In this document: one piece after another, positions 17,802 through 25,900 of the stretch | Numbering within the stretch: position 1 is the stretch's first letter | Layout: each line of letters starts with the position of its first letter | Source: JALUZX01 sp964561605 | Lineage (GTDB): Bacteria > Planctomycetota > UBA1135 > JALUZX01 | NCBI GenBank assembly: GCA_964561605.1 | Contig: CAZLQD010000046.1 | Coordinates: 62,001-126,000, forward strand | Length of the DNA stretch: 64,000 nt | Reading direction: 5' to 3' | Position numbers and translations under genes: made by a program | Notes under the pieces: generated by a model | The model's input: the letters and a program-made list of their open reading frames with translations, nothing else | Databases searched by the model: none | Told to the model about the DNA's origin: nothing

Positions 17802-17840
17802 GGGGTGGAACGCCGAATGCGTTCCACCCCATTTTCTTTG
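17802..17840 (+). terminator. Intrinsic terminator after the cytochrome operon
   Basis: GGGGTGGAACG (17802-17812) pairs perfectly with CGTTCCACCCC (17820-17830) around a 7-nt loop, followed by the T-rich ATTTTCTTT. This is the classic Rho-independent layout, 29 nt after the cytochrome b stop codon. Confidence 0.88.
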
Positions 17841-17940
17841 GAGGCACCTCGGCCTGGGGCACCGCCTCCGGGCCGGAACCCCCCGGCCCGACCGGACCAC
17901 CCTTTGCTTCGCCCCTCCCCCATCGTTTCCCGATCGCCGG

Positions 17941-18322
17941 CCCCGGCCGGCCGAGTCACGGTCGAAGACCCCTTCTCCCCTCTCGTCAGCCCCGGCCGGC
18001 CGAGTCACGGTCGAAGACCCCTTCTCCCCCCTTCGTCAGCCCCGGCCGGCCGAGTCACGGTCGAAGACCGTGACGAGGACGCCCGGGGAGTGGCTACCCC
18101 CCCGAACCACACACCAAACCACGAACACCCACACTTCCCCTGACGTCGGGGAATCCTGTTCTCCGAACAGGCTTCCCCGCCGGCAGGGGCTGACGAATAT
18201 TTCTTTCGTACGTCAGCCCCCGCCGGCCGAGCCACGGTCGAAGACCCCTTCTCCCCCCTTCGTCAGCCCCGGCCGGCCAAGTTACGGTCGAAGACCGTGA
18301 CGAGGACGCCCGGGGAGTGGCT
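17941..18322. repeat. Structured ~50-bp repeat module in two blocks
   Basis: Units of 49-50 bp begin at 17941, 17990 and 18040 and again at 18217 and 18267. Each starts with CCCC(G/C)CCGGCC and contains (C/T)ACGGTCGAAGACC. The last unit of each block ends in an identical 37-bp sequence (18059-18095 and 18286-18322) in which CACGGTC-GAA-GACCGTG forms a tight hairpin; the second block has one change in the stem that still pairs as G-T. Non-terminal units instead continue with CCCTTCTCCCC. The module fills the 582-bp gap between the cytochrome and arginine operons. Short open frames run through it in several frames, but they follow the repeat and are not credible genes. Confidence 0.85.
18148..18227. 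other. Two nested-style hairpins between the repeat blocks
   Basis: Between the two repeat blocks lies GGGGAA-T-CCTGTTC-TCC-GAACAGG-C-TTCCCC (18148-18178), a near-perfect hairpin. It is directly followed by a 17-bp inverted repeat with one mismatch (18179-18195 with 18211-18227; arms begin GCCGGC and end TGACG). The latter loop contains the only AT-rich run here. The symmetry suggests a structured RNA or a folded single-stranded DNA element. No known RNA family is recognised. Confidence 0.6.
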
Positions 18323-18354
18323 CCACCCTCCAAAGCGCCACCCCCCCGCCCCCC

Positions 18355-19521
18355 TCAGGCCGTGACGTCCCGGAATGCCCGGAGAAAGGTCTCGGCCTCT
18401 TCCTCTCCAGCCGTCAAGGGAGGAAGGAGACGGAGGACCTCGGCCTGGATGGCCGAACCGGTGATCACCGAGTGCTTCTCCAGGAGGGCATCCCTTACAG
18501 GCTTGGCCGGCCCGTCCAGGACGATCCCGAGCAGGAGGCCTTCCCCCCGGACCTCACGGACGTGCTCCCGGGAGGAAAGCTCTTCCGCCAGGAAAGCTCC
18601 GAGCCTGCCTGCCCGTTCGGCCAACCCCTCCTCCTCGAGGACTTCCAGGGTGGCCGCCCCGGCTGCACAGGGAAGGGGGCCTCCGCCGAAGGTGGAACCC
18701 AGGTCGCCCAGGCCGACTCCCCGGGCAAGCTTCTCTCCCACGAGAAGCGCCCCCAGGGGAAGCCCCGAGGCGATTCCCTTGGCCAGGGTCAGGCCGTCGG
18801 GGATCACACCGTAGAGCTGGGCCGCCGTGAAGGCACCCGTCCGTCCCGCCCCGCACTGGACCTCGTCGAAGAGAAGGACGGCCCCCCTCTCGTCGCAAAT
18901 CCGCCGGGCCGCTTCCAGAAAGGGCCGTCCCGCCGCCCTGGCGCCTCCCATCCCCTGGACCGGTTCCAGGAGGACCGCCGCCGTATCCTCCCCCACGAGG
19001 CTCTCCAGGGCGGCCTCGTCGCCGAAGGGACAAAGGTCGGTCCGCTCCAGCAGGTCCCTGCCCGCCGCCGAGAAAGCCGCAAGTTTCCGGTATTTCCCGA
19101 TGCCCGACACGGCCAGGGTCGCCAGGGTCCTTCCGTGGAATCCACCCTCCATGGCCACGACCCGGGAGCGTCCCGTGGCCCGCCTGGCCAGGGCCAGGGC
19201 CTGTTCGTTCGCCTCGGCCCCGGAATTCACCAGGAAGGCCTTGTCCAGCTCCCGGGGAGCCGCCCGGAGCAGAAGGTCGAAGAAGCGGTCCCGCACATCC
19301 AGGGGCACGGCGTTGGAATAGAAAAGGAGATCTTCCGCCTGGGCCTTCAGGGCCTTCACCACCCGGGGATGGCAGTGGCCCGTCAGGGCAACGGCGTGGC
19401 CGCCGTAGAAGTCCAGGTAACGCCTTCCCGAGGAGTCCCATATCCAGCAACCCTCTCCTCGGGAGGGTCTCACGGGAAAGCGGGCATAGACGGGAAGTTC
19501 TCCGGGATGGGAGTTCAACAC
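18355..19521 (-). CDS. argD: Acetylornithine aminotransferase
   Basis: A 388-residue class III PLP aminotransferase converting N-acetylglutamate semialdehyde to N-acetylornithine in arginine synthesis (many members also serve lysine synthesis). Conserved blocks: GRRYLDFYGG, VNSGAEANEQAL, GGFHGRT, LLFDEVQCGAGRTG and the PLP Lys in TLAKGIASGLPLG, then GSTFGGGPL. The GTG at 19521 is chosen; it overlaps the end of argC by 7 nt and gives a family-typical length. A much longer in-frame extension would run through argC and is rejected. Last gene of the argG-X-argC-argD operon; the structured repeat module begins 33 nt past its stop. Confidence 0.93.
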   Translation of the reverse strand: MLNSHPGELPVYARFPVRPSRGEGCWIWDSSGRRYLDFYGGHAVALTGHCHPRVVKALKAQAEDLLFYSNAVPLDVRDRFFDLLLRAAPRELDKAFLVNSGAEANEQALALARRATGRSRVVAMEGGFHGRTLATLAVSGIGKYRKLAAFSAAGRDLLERTDLCPFGDEAALESLVGEDTAAVLLEPVQGMGGARAAGRPFLEAARRICDERGAVLLFDEVQCGAGRTGAFTAAQLYGVIPDGLTLAKGIASGLPLGALLVGEKLARGVGLGDLGSTFGGGPLPCAAGAATLEVLEEEGLAERAGRLGAFLAEELSSREHVREVRGEGLLLGIVLDGPAKPVRDALLEKHSVITGSAIQAEVLRLLPPLTAGEEEAETFLRAFRDVTA

Positions 19522-20564
19522 GGGTAGAGGCCTCCGAAAGAGATGCCCTGGGTTTCGGGGAGGCCCAGGGCCAGGTTCATGCACTGGACGGCCTGGCCCG
19601 CCGCGCCCTTCACCAGGTTGTCCTCGGCGCAATCGACCACGACGACCCGGCCCCCCTCGCGGGAGAGGGCGTGGATGTGGGCGTAGTTCGTCCCCACGAC
19701 GGCGGAAAGCTCCGGCGGAGAGTCCAGGATCGAGACGAAGGGACGGCCCCCATAGACCTTCCTGAAGAGGGAGGCCGGGTCTTCCAGGGGCTCTTTCAGG
19801 TGAGCCGCAAGGGTGGCGTGGATCCCCCGGACGATGGGGGCCGAATGGGTGAGGATCCTCAGGCCCGCCGCCGGGTCGCCCGACCAGGCCCGGACCTGCT
19901 CGGCCGCCTCGGCCTCGTGGCGGTGCCCGGCCTGGGAATACCCGAAGAAATTGTGGGCCCTGACGGGATGGTGGGTCGTGCGCTTCGGCTTGGCCCCCGA
20001 TCCGGTTGAGCCGGTTACGGCGAAGACCGTGGGTGTCCCGGCAAGGAGCCCCTCGGCTGCCAGGGGGTGGACGGCCAGGAGGGCGGCAGTGGCGAAACAA
20101 CCGGGCACGGCGATCCGCTTCCTCCCGCGCAGCCCCTCCCCCAGGACGTCGGCCAATCCGTAAACGAATCCTTCCAGGGCGGCCGGGGCCTTGTGCTCCC
20201 CGTAGTAGAGCCGATAGAGATCCTGGTCGTGAATCCGGAAATCCGCGGCGAGATCGATCACCAGTCCCGGGTCGACGGCCAGGACCTCCTCCATCACCTC
20301 CTGGGACTTCCCGTGGGGAAGGGCGAAGAAGAGGACGTCCGCCCAGGAAGCCGCCCCGGCCGGGTCGGGGGCCTCGAAGCTTCCTCCCTCCAGGTGGAGG
20401 AGGGAGGGATGGACCTCTCCAAGGGGTTCGCCGGCGTGGCTCTCCGAGAAGGCTCTCACCTCCTTCACGGCCGGATGGGGAAGGAGAAGCCTGAGGAGTT
20501 CCCCTCCCACATAGCCCGACCCTCCGATTACGGCAACCCTGATTCCATTCTCAGACTGCACCAT
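19515..20564 (-). CDS. argC: N-acetyl-gamma-glutamyl-phosphate reductase
   Basis: A 349-residue NADPH-dependent reductase making N-acetylglutamate semialdehyde, the step before ArgD. The N-terminus has the nucleotide-binding GGSGYVGGELLRLL. The catalytic Cys lies in VPGCFATA, preceded by 'FALPHGKS' and followed by a 'GSTGSGAKPKRTTHHP' loop and the substrate region GHRHEAE. The C-terminal signature KGAAGQAVQCMNL is intact. It overlaps the upstream P-loop gene by 14 nt and argD by 7 nt, so translation of the three is probably coupled. The 'TGSTGSGAKPKRTTHH' loop resembles the version I associate with Bacteroidota-type ArgC, which may hint at a non-standard acyl group; that is inference. Confidence 0.93.
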   Translation of the reverse strand: MVQSENGIRVAVIGGSGYVGGELLRLLLPHPAVKEVRAFSESHAGEPLGEVHPSLLHLEGGSFEAPDPAGAASWADVLFFALPHGKSQEVMEEVLAVDPGLVIDLAADFRIHDQDLYRLYYGEHKAPAALEGFVYGLADVLGEGLRGRKRIAVPGCFATAALLAVHPLAAEGLLAGTPTVFAVTGSTGSGAKPKRTTHHPVRAHNFFGYSQAGHRHEAEAAEQVRAWSGDPAAGLRILTHSAPIVRGIHATLAAHLKEPLEDPASLFRKVYGGRPFVSILDSPPELSAVVGTNYAHIHALSREGGRVVVVDCAEDNLVKGAAGQAVQCMNLALGLPETQGISFGGLYPC

Positions 20565-21609
20565 GCAACGCCTCCTCCACGAGGGCCGTCAAACCTTCCG
20601 GGTTCCTGCGGGCGTTGGCCGCGGGGATTCCCAGTTCCTTCTCGATGAACGAGGTCCCCACCTCGTTGTCCGTGGCCGGCCCGGAGATCACGTCGGGCCG
20701 GAGGCCGAAACGCTCCTCCAGGACACGCCAGGCGCCCCAGGCACCCACCTGGTCGGGGGCGCAGACCACCAGGGCCGCCGCCAGGGAACGGATCCCCGGG
20801 TCGGAGAGCAGGACGTGGACACCGTATTCGCCCAGGATCCCGTCGCCGAGCTCGGCCACGATCACGTCGGGCTTTCCCTCCCTCGCCAGGTGGTTCAAGA
20901 GACCCCGGGCGGCGGGGAGGACGTCCTCGTCCCGGGTGGAGACGACTCCCGCGTCGGTGAAGGAGAGGGCCAGGACCGCGCCCGAATCCTCCATGGAGAG
21001 AGTGTCCCTCCTCAGGGAGACCCCCGTGAGCTTCACCGCTCCCACGCGCCGGCCGGCCCGGGCCAGGCCCCGGATGATCTCCGAGGCGGCCACGGTCTTT
21101 CCCGAGTTCATGCAGGTGCCGGCCACTAGCACCAGGGGGACCCTGCACCGGAGGGCCTCCCCTGGAGGGATTGCGCCTGCCCTGATATGGGCGGGGACCC
21201 CGACTCGGTGGCCGATTCTCGGGAAGGCCAGGACCGCCCCCAGGACCTCGGCGTCGAAGGGGCGCCCCAGGTCGGGGTTGGCCGCCGTGCACCGGCCCAG
21301 GACCCCGCCAAGGTTGAGTACGTTGACCACGTCCCCCGGCGCCAGGCGATCCGGGACCTCGCCGGCGTAGCCTCTCAGGGCCCTCCGGGATCCCAGGACT
21401 CCGGCCAGGACGTCGCCCTTCCTGAGAGGGACCATGCGGCCGTCCACACTCTCCACCTGGTTGTAGACGGCCTTGTCGAAAAGGATCCTCACCGCCAGGA
21501 CATAACCCTCCCGGCAGGCGATCTCCTCGCCTACGAGGACCTCCTTTCCCAGCCCGGCGTTGCGGGTGGAGGAAGCGATCCGGTCCAGGGAGACCCGCCT
21601 GGTCCTCAC
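20551..21609 (-). CDS. Unrecognised P-loop NTPase-like protein inside the arginine operon
   Basis: A 352-residue cytoplasmic protein. The first ~170 residues form a beta-rich domain ('LRKGDVLAGVLGSRRALRGY', 'NLGGVLGRC'). The second half is a SIMIBI-like P-loop domain: Walker A AGTCMNSGKTVAASE, then 'VGAVKLTGVSLRRD', 'SFTDAGVVST' and an acidic 'VIVAELGDGILGEYGV'. I cannot assign it. The layout loosely resembles DUF1611 proteins, one of which (DgcN) is reported as a D-glutamate N-acetyltransferase, and also MobB/CobQ-type NTPases. The GTG at 21609 overlaps the argG stop (GTGA) and its end overlaps argC by 14 nt, so a role in arginine synthesis or its control is likely. A part in forming N-acylglutamate is a hypothesis. 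Confidence 0.75.
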   Translation of the reverse strand: MRTRRVSLDRIASSTRNAGLGKEVLVGEEIACREGYVLAVRILFDKAVYNQVESVDGRMVPLRKGDVLAGVLGSRRALRGYAGEVPDRLAPGDVVNVLNLGGVLGRCTAANPDLGRPFDAEVLGAVLAFPRIGHRVGVPAHIRAGAIPPGEALRCRVPLVLVAGTCMNSGKTVAASEIIRGLARAGRRVGAVKLTGVSLRRDTLSMEDSGAVLALSFTDAGVVSTRDEDVLPAARGLLNHLAREGKPDVIVAELGDGILGEYGVHVLLSDPGIRSLAAALVVCAPDQVGAWGAWRVLEERFGLRPDVISGPATDNEVGTSFIEKELGIPAANARRNPEGLTALVEEALHGAV

Positions 21610-22799
21610 CCCTCCTTCTCCTTGCCCGCCCGGAAATGGAGCCAGGCCGGAATGGCGCTCACCTTGGCGAAGGCCCGGGCCTCCGCCCCGTTCCAGAGGG
21701 CGTTGGTCTCGCCGTAGCGGGCCACGGCCGGATCCATCAAGCTGAAGGGGCTCCTCACCCCCGTGACCAGGAAACGACCCTCCTCCAGGCGAACCCGGGT
21801 CTCCCCTTCCACCCGTTCCTGGGAGGACCGGATCATGGCGGCGATGTCCTTCATCACCGGGTCGAAGGCCTGGCCCTCGTGGAGCCTGTCCCCGAAGAAG
21901 GAGGCCAACTGGTCCTTCCAGAAGGCCTGCCACCTGGTGAGGACCAGCTTCTCCAGCTCCCTGTGGGCATGGATCAGAAGGATGGCCGCCCCCGCCTCGA
22001 AACCGATCCTTCCCTTGATGCCCAGGACCGTCTCGCCCAGGTGGATGGCCCGGCCGATCCGGTAGGGCCGGAGGATCTCAGAGAGGGCCTCCACCAGGTC
22101 GGGTCCTTCGAGGGACCTTCCGTCCAAGGAGACCGGCAGTCCCCCCTTCCAGCCGAGCACGATCTCCTTTGGCGGAGGGGCCGGAGCCCCACCCTCCTCC
22201 TCGAAGGCGTCGGCCGGCGGACCCGTCCAGGGATCGTGGGTCCAATCCCCGCCCAGGGTGGTCCCCCAAAGCCCCCGATTGATGGAATAGCGGGTAGCGC
22301 CTTCAGGAACAGGGAGCCCCCTCTCCCTCAGGTAGGCCGCCCCCTCCTCCCGGGAGAGACCCAAGTCCCGTACAGGGGTCAGGATGGGAAGATCCAGGAG
22401 GACCCGGAAGGCGATGTCGAAACGGACCTGGTCGTTTCCCGCCCCGGTGGAACCATGGGCCACGGCGTCGGCCCCCACCTGCCGGGCCACCTTGGCCACC
22501 TCCAGGGCCTGCTGGGTCCGCTCGGCCGCCACCGAAAGGGGGTAGACCTGGCCACGGAGGACATTTCCCTGGATCAAGGTGGAGATGAACCCCTCGTACA
22601 CCGCCCGGCGGGCATCGATCTCTTTGTGCTCCCAGGCTCCCACCGCCTCGGCCTGGCGTGCCACCTGGTCCAGATCCTCCCTGGTGGCCCCGCCGGTATT
22701 CACCGTCACGGTGATCACCCGGGCCCCCTTCTCCTCCTTGAGCCAAGGAACACAGAAGGAGGTGTCCAACCCGCCGGAAAAGGCAAGAACGACCTTCAT
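21606..22799 (-). CDS. argG: Argininosuccinate synthase
   Basis: A 397-residue ATP-dependent enzyme joining citrulline and aspartate. The N-terminal pyrophosphatase-type P-loop FSGGLDTSFCVPWL is intact. Further conserved blocks are 'VTVNTGG', 'GSTGAGNDQVRFD' and 'YSINRGLWG', followed by the C-terminal dimerisation helix region. The ATG at 22799 is preferred to an upstream in-frame ATG that would sit inside the promoter; a GAGAGG ribosome-binding site precedes it. It is first in the operon argG-X-argC-argD, and the following gene starts on its stop codon. argB, argJ, argF and argH are not in the window. Confidence 0.95.
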   Translation of the reverse strand: MKVVLAFSGGLDTSFCVPWLKEEKGARVITVTVNTGGATREDLDQVARQAEAVGAWEHKEIDARRAVYEGFISTLIQGNVLRGQVYPLSVAAERTQQALEVAKVARQVGADAVAHGSTGAGNDQVRFDIAFRVLLDLPILTPVRDLGLSREEGAAYLRERGLPVPEGATRYSINRGLWGTTLGGDWTHDPWTGPPADAFEEEGGAPAPPPKEIVLGWKGGLPVSLDGRSLEGPDLVEALSEILRPYRIGRAIHLGETVLGIKGRIGFEAGAAILLIHAHRELEKLVLTRWQAFWKDQLASFFGDRLHEGQAFDPVMKDIAAMIRSSQERVEGETRVRLEEGRFLVTGVRSPFSLMDPAVARYGETNALWNGAEARAFAKVSAIPAWLHFRAGKEKEG

Positions 22800-22828
22800 G
22801 GAAAACCAACCTCTCTCTTGAATATTTT

Positions 22829-22861
22829 GTGCATAATGCAATCTTATGCACCCCCCGTCAA
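22829..22861 (-). promoter_or_regulatory. argG operon promoter overlapped by palindromic operator candidate
   Basis: On the minus strand TTGACG (22861-22856), a 17-nt spacer and CATTAT (22838-22833) form a sigma-70-like promoter about 35 nt upstream of the argG ATG. A perfect inverted repeat GTGCATAA-N7-TTATGCAC (22829-22851) covers the -10 element and most of the spacer, the position expected for a repressor site. It also contains TGCAT-A-ATGCA. AT-rich TGCAT half-sites occur in ArgR/AhrC boxes of some bacteria, so an ArgR-like operator is plausible. No regulator gene is in the window. Confidence 0.55.
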
Positions 22862-22874
22862 CCCACCACCCCCC

Positions 22875-22946
22875 CTTTTTTTGCCGGGAGTAGTTTTATA
22901 ACGAGGTGGGTGGCAGTTTTTGCCGGGAGTAGTTTTATAACGAGGT
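22875..22946 (+). repeat. Two copies of the 39-bp-phased repeat between argG promoter and macroglobulin gene
   Basis: TGCCGGG starts at 22882 and 22921, again 39 bp apart and in plus orientation. The two copies share the 26-bp stretch from TGCCGGGAG through TAACGAGGT without a mismatch, the closest pair in the window. The second copy ends at the stop codon of the minus-strand macroglobulin gene. The pair lies just upstream of the argG promoter. Confidence 0.87.
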
Positions 22947-25900
22947 CACTGGTCTTTGCAGGTGACCCGCCATTCGTTGGAGTTGGCCCTCAGCTCCGGG
23001 GCATACATGGCGCTTCCCTTGGTGGGGAGGGCGTGGAAGAAGCCGGGGATCTCGGCCCTGAGCTTGTAGCTCAGGCTGTGCCGTCCCCGTGCCAGGGTCC
23101 TCAGGAAGAAGACGACCCGCTCGTCCCGAAGCTCCATGTAGGCCCCCATCTCGTTCCCTCCATAACCGGACCTGAGGGCCACGGGCTCGAAACCGGCAGG
23201 CTTCATGTCCTCGAAAAGGATGTACTCGTAGTCGTTCTTGGACTCGATGGTGAGCTCCACCAGGACGAGATCCCCGCTCTTCACTTCGGCCCCGTCCTCG
23301 AGGGGGACTCTCTTGTACTTCTCAACCTTCTGGTCCACCACTTGCCCCCTGGACCCGGCGGCCTTCACGGTCTCATCCAGGGGAACCAGCTTGAAGTAGT
23401 TCCTGTGGACCTTGATCTCCAGACCCGCTTCGGTGATGGGATCCTCCAAGGTGAAATAGGTCAGGTAGGCGTTGAAGTAGAGGGGACCCTTGCCCTTCTT
23501 GACGAACTCCAAGTTGTGCCGGCCCGAGGTAAGAGCCTTTCCCTCCACGACGAGCTTGTTGTCGAAGGAGAAGAGATTCGTCGAGTCGATCTTCACCTCC
23601 TTCATCACCTTGCCGTCGAGCTTCACCTGGAGGGTGAGGTCGGGCTTCATCTCCCCCGTGGCCTTCAGGTAGTCGGCGAAGGCTTCCACGCAAAGGGCCG
23701 TATCCCTCGTGGAGTTCCAGTACGTGGCGTGCTTGCGGTTGTTCAGGAGGTACTTGACCAGCCTGGAAGCGACAGGATCCCCGGGACGCACGGCCGAGAG
23801 AAGCTTCAAGTACCACGCTTCGGCCTCGAACTCGCTCCCATACCAGTACCACCAGTATCCTCTGTTGGGAAGTTCCAGCCAGGCCGTCTGGTTCTCGTCG
23901 TCCTGCCTCAGGTATTGCTCCACGTTCCGCAACAGCATGTCCCGCTTGGCGGTCTCTCCGATCCTGTGGCACGCATACCCCAACATGGCCTTGGCGTAGA
24001 CGGACAGCTTGTTCCTGTCCTCGTAGAGGAAGGAGAGCATCTCCTTGTTCACCTTTTTCTCGCCGGCCAGGACGGTGAACACCAGGGCGTCCAGGTTGTC
24101 GGCGTGGGCCTTCCAGGGCCGGACCTTGGGATCTTTCCGCCCGTTCAGGATCCTCCGCACCTGCTCGGCCTGGTAGTTCTCCAGCCAAGCGATTCCCCGG
24201 GAGATCATGGAGGGGGGCACCGCCACGTCCACGGCCCTTGCCACCTGCAGGCCCCGGACGACCAAGGCGGTCGTGTGAGGCCAGGAGGACTCGCCCCAGC
24301 CGCTGAACCACCCCCAGCCCCCGTCGGAGCACTGCATGGACGCCAGGCGCTGGATCCCGGCCTTCACCATCTCGTCCACCGTCTCCTTGTCGAAAACGGG
24401 ATTGCCCTTCCAGTGCTTCCACTGGGCGGCGCGCGCCTTGTCGTTCCCGATCTCCTGGGCGTTCAGGTTGGTCCTCTTCTTGCGGATCTCCGCAAGATCC
24501 AGCCCCATGTCGAGTAGGACCTTCCTGGTGATCACCGTCGGCAGGAACCGATTCAGAGTCTGCTCGGTGCAGCCGTACGGGTAGGAGGCCAGGTAGGGGA
24601 GGGCGTCCACCATTGCTCCCGCCAGCGTGGGAGACCACCGAACCTCCAGGCGGCTCTTCTCGGGGAGCCTCTCGGCGGGCACATCGAGGGTGAGGGTCGC
24701 ACCCGTCCCGTCGGGACGAACGGCTCCGCTGAAGCTCTCGGTCTTGAGCATCCCGTGCACGAGGACGGGGAAGGTGACCTCCATGGCGTCCGACTCCTCG
24801 TCGGTGAGGGCTTTCATACGGATTACCGCTTTACCTGGCTTTACGACCCTGACCATCCAATCCACCCGCTCCTCACCCATGGAGTCCACGTGGATCGTCT
24901 TGGCGGCCTTTTCGTCTCCGGCGAGGGCCAGAGTCCCTCCGCCCAGCTCCAGGACGGCCCGCACGTCCTTCGCGCTCTCGAGGTAGTTGTGGATGTTCGC
25001 CGAGAGGACGACCCTGTCCTTCTGCACGAAGAACCGTGGGGCCTGGAGCCGGAGGAGGAGCTTCTTGGTGGTCACCACCTCGACTCCCCCTTCGCCGCAC
25101 CGGCAACCCTCGCCCATGACCCAGGCCCGGGTCTTCCAGGCGGTCAGGTTCTCCGGCATGGTGAGCTTCACCGTGGCAGTCCCGTCCGGTGCCGTCTCGA
25201 GAGCGCCCACCCAGAAGGCCGTATCGGCGAACTTCTTCCTGACCTTGGGAACGACCTCTCCCCGCGGCGGAGCGCCGCCCTTCTTTCTCGCGGCCGATCC
25301 TCCCTCCAGCCTCTCCTCGGCAGGCATTCCTGTGGAGGGCCCACTGGGCGGAGCGGGCATCCCCTTCCCACCCGCCCTGGCCTTGGACTTGCGGAGCCCC
25401 CTGGATGCAAATCCCAGGGCCTTGTCCATCGCATCGGTATCTTTCCCCCCGCCCTGGATGGAATTCACTCCCTCATCCTCGTCCGCAACGGACCAGCCGA
25501 AGACCCCAAGGAACTGCATTCCCTGCTTCTCAGGAACCTCATAACCCCAGCGACCCAGGTTGTGGACCGTGGAGGGATAGTGTCCCCTCCTCCATTTCCA
25601 GAAGAAGGCGACGATGTTCCTCACGTTGGAACCGCCCGAGACGTATTCCACCGCCTTGTCGTACATGGTGAGGACGACCGAGCCGCGGACGGGCTCGCCC
25701 GTGGAATCGGTCACCCTGACCTTCACCTCGGCAGCCTCGCCGGGTTTGTACTCCTTCTTGGAGGGAAGGACCTCCACGTTGAGCACCCTCGACTCCGGCG
25801 GCACCGCAACCTGGCGGATCTCCGTATAGATTTTCGCGTCGCTGACGGTGAGGGCCTCGACGAAGAAGTTGGGCATGTCCCCCTTCCTCACTGGGATTTT

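Noticed and set aside
18070..18300. Short open frames across the repeat module
   Set aside because: Their predicted peptides simply mirror the repeat units in several frames; no ribosome-binding site and no protein-like composition.
18355..20100. A 581-residue ArgD with a long N-terminal extension
   Set aside because: The extension is out-of-frame argC sequence. The GTG at 19521 gives the normal ArgD length and a 7-nt overlap.
1034..22946. The 39-bp-phased repeats as a CRISPR array
   Set aside because: Never more than two units in a row, only about 10 nt between copies, four scattered loci and no cas genes.
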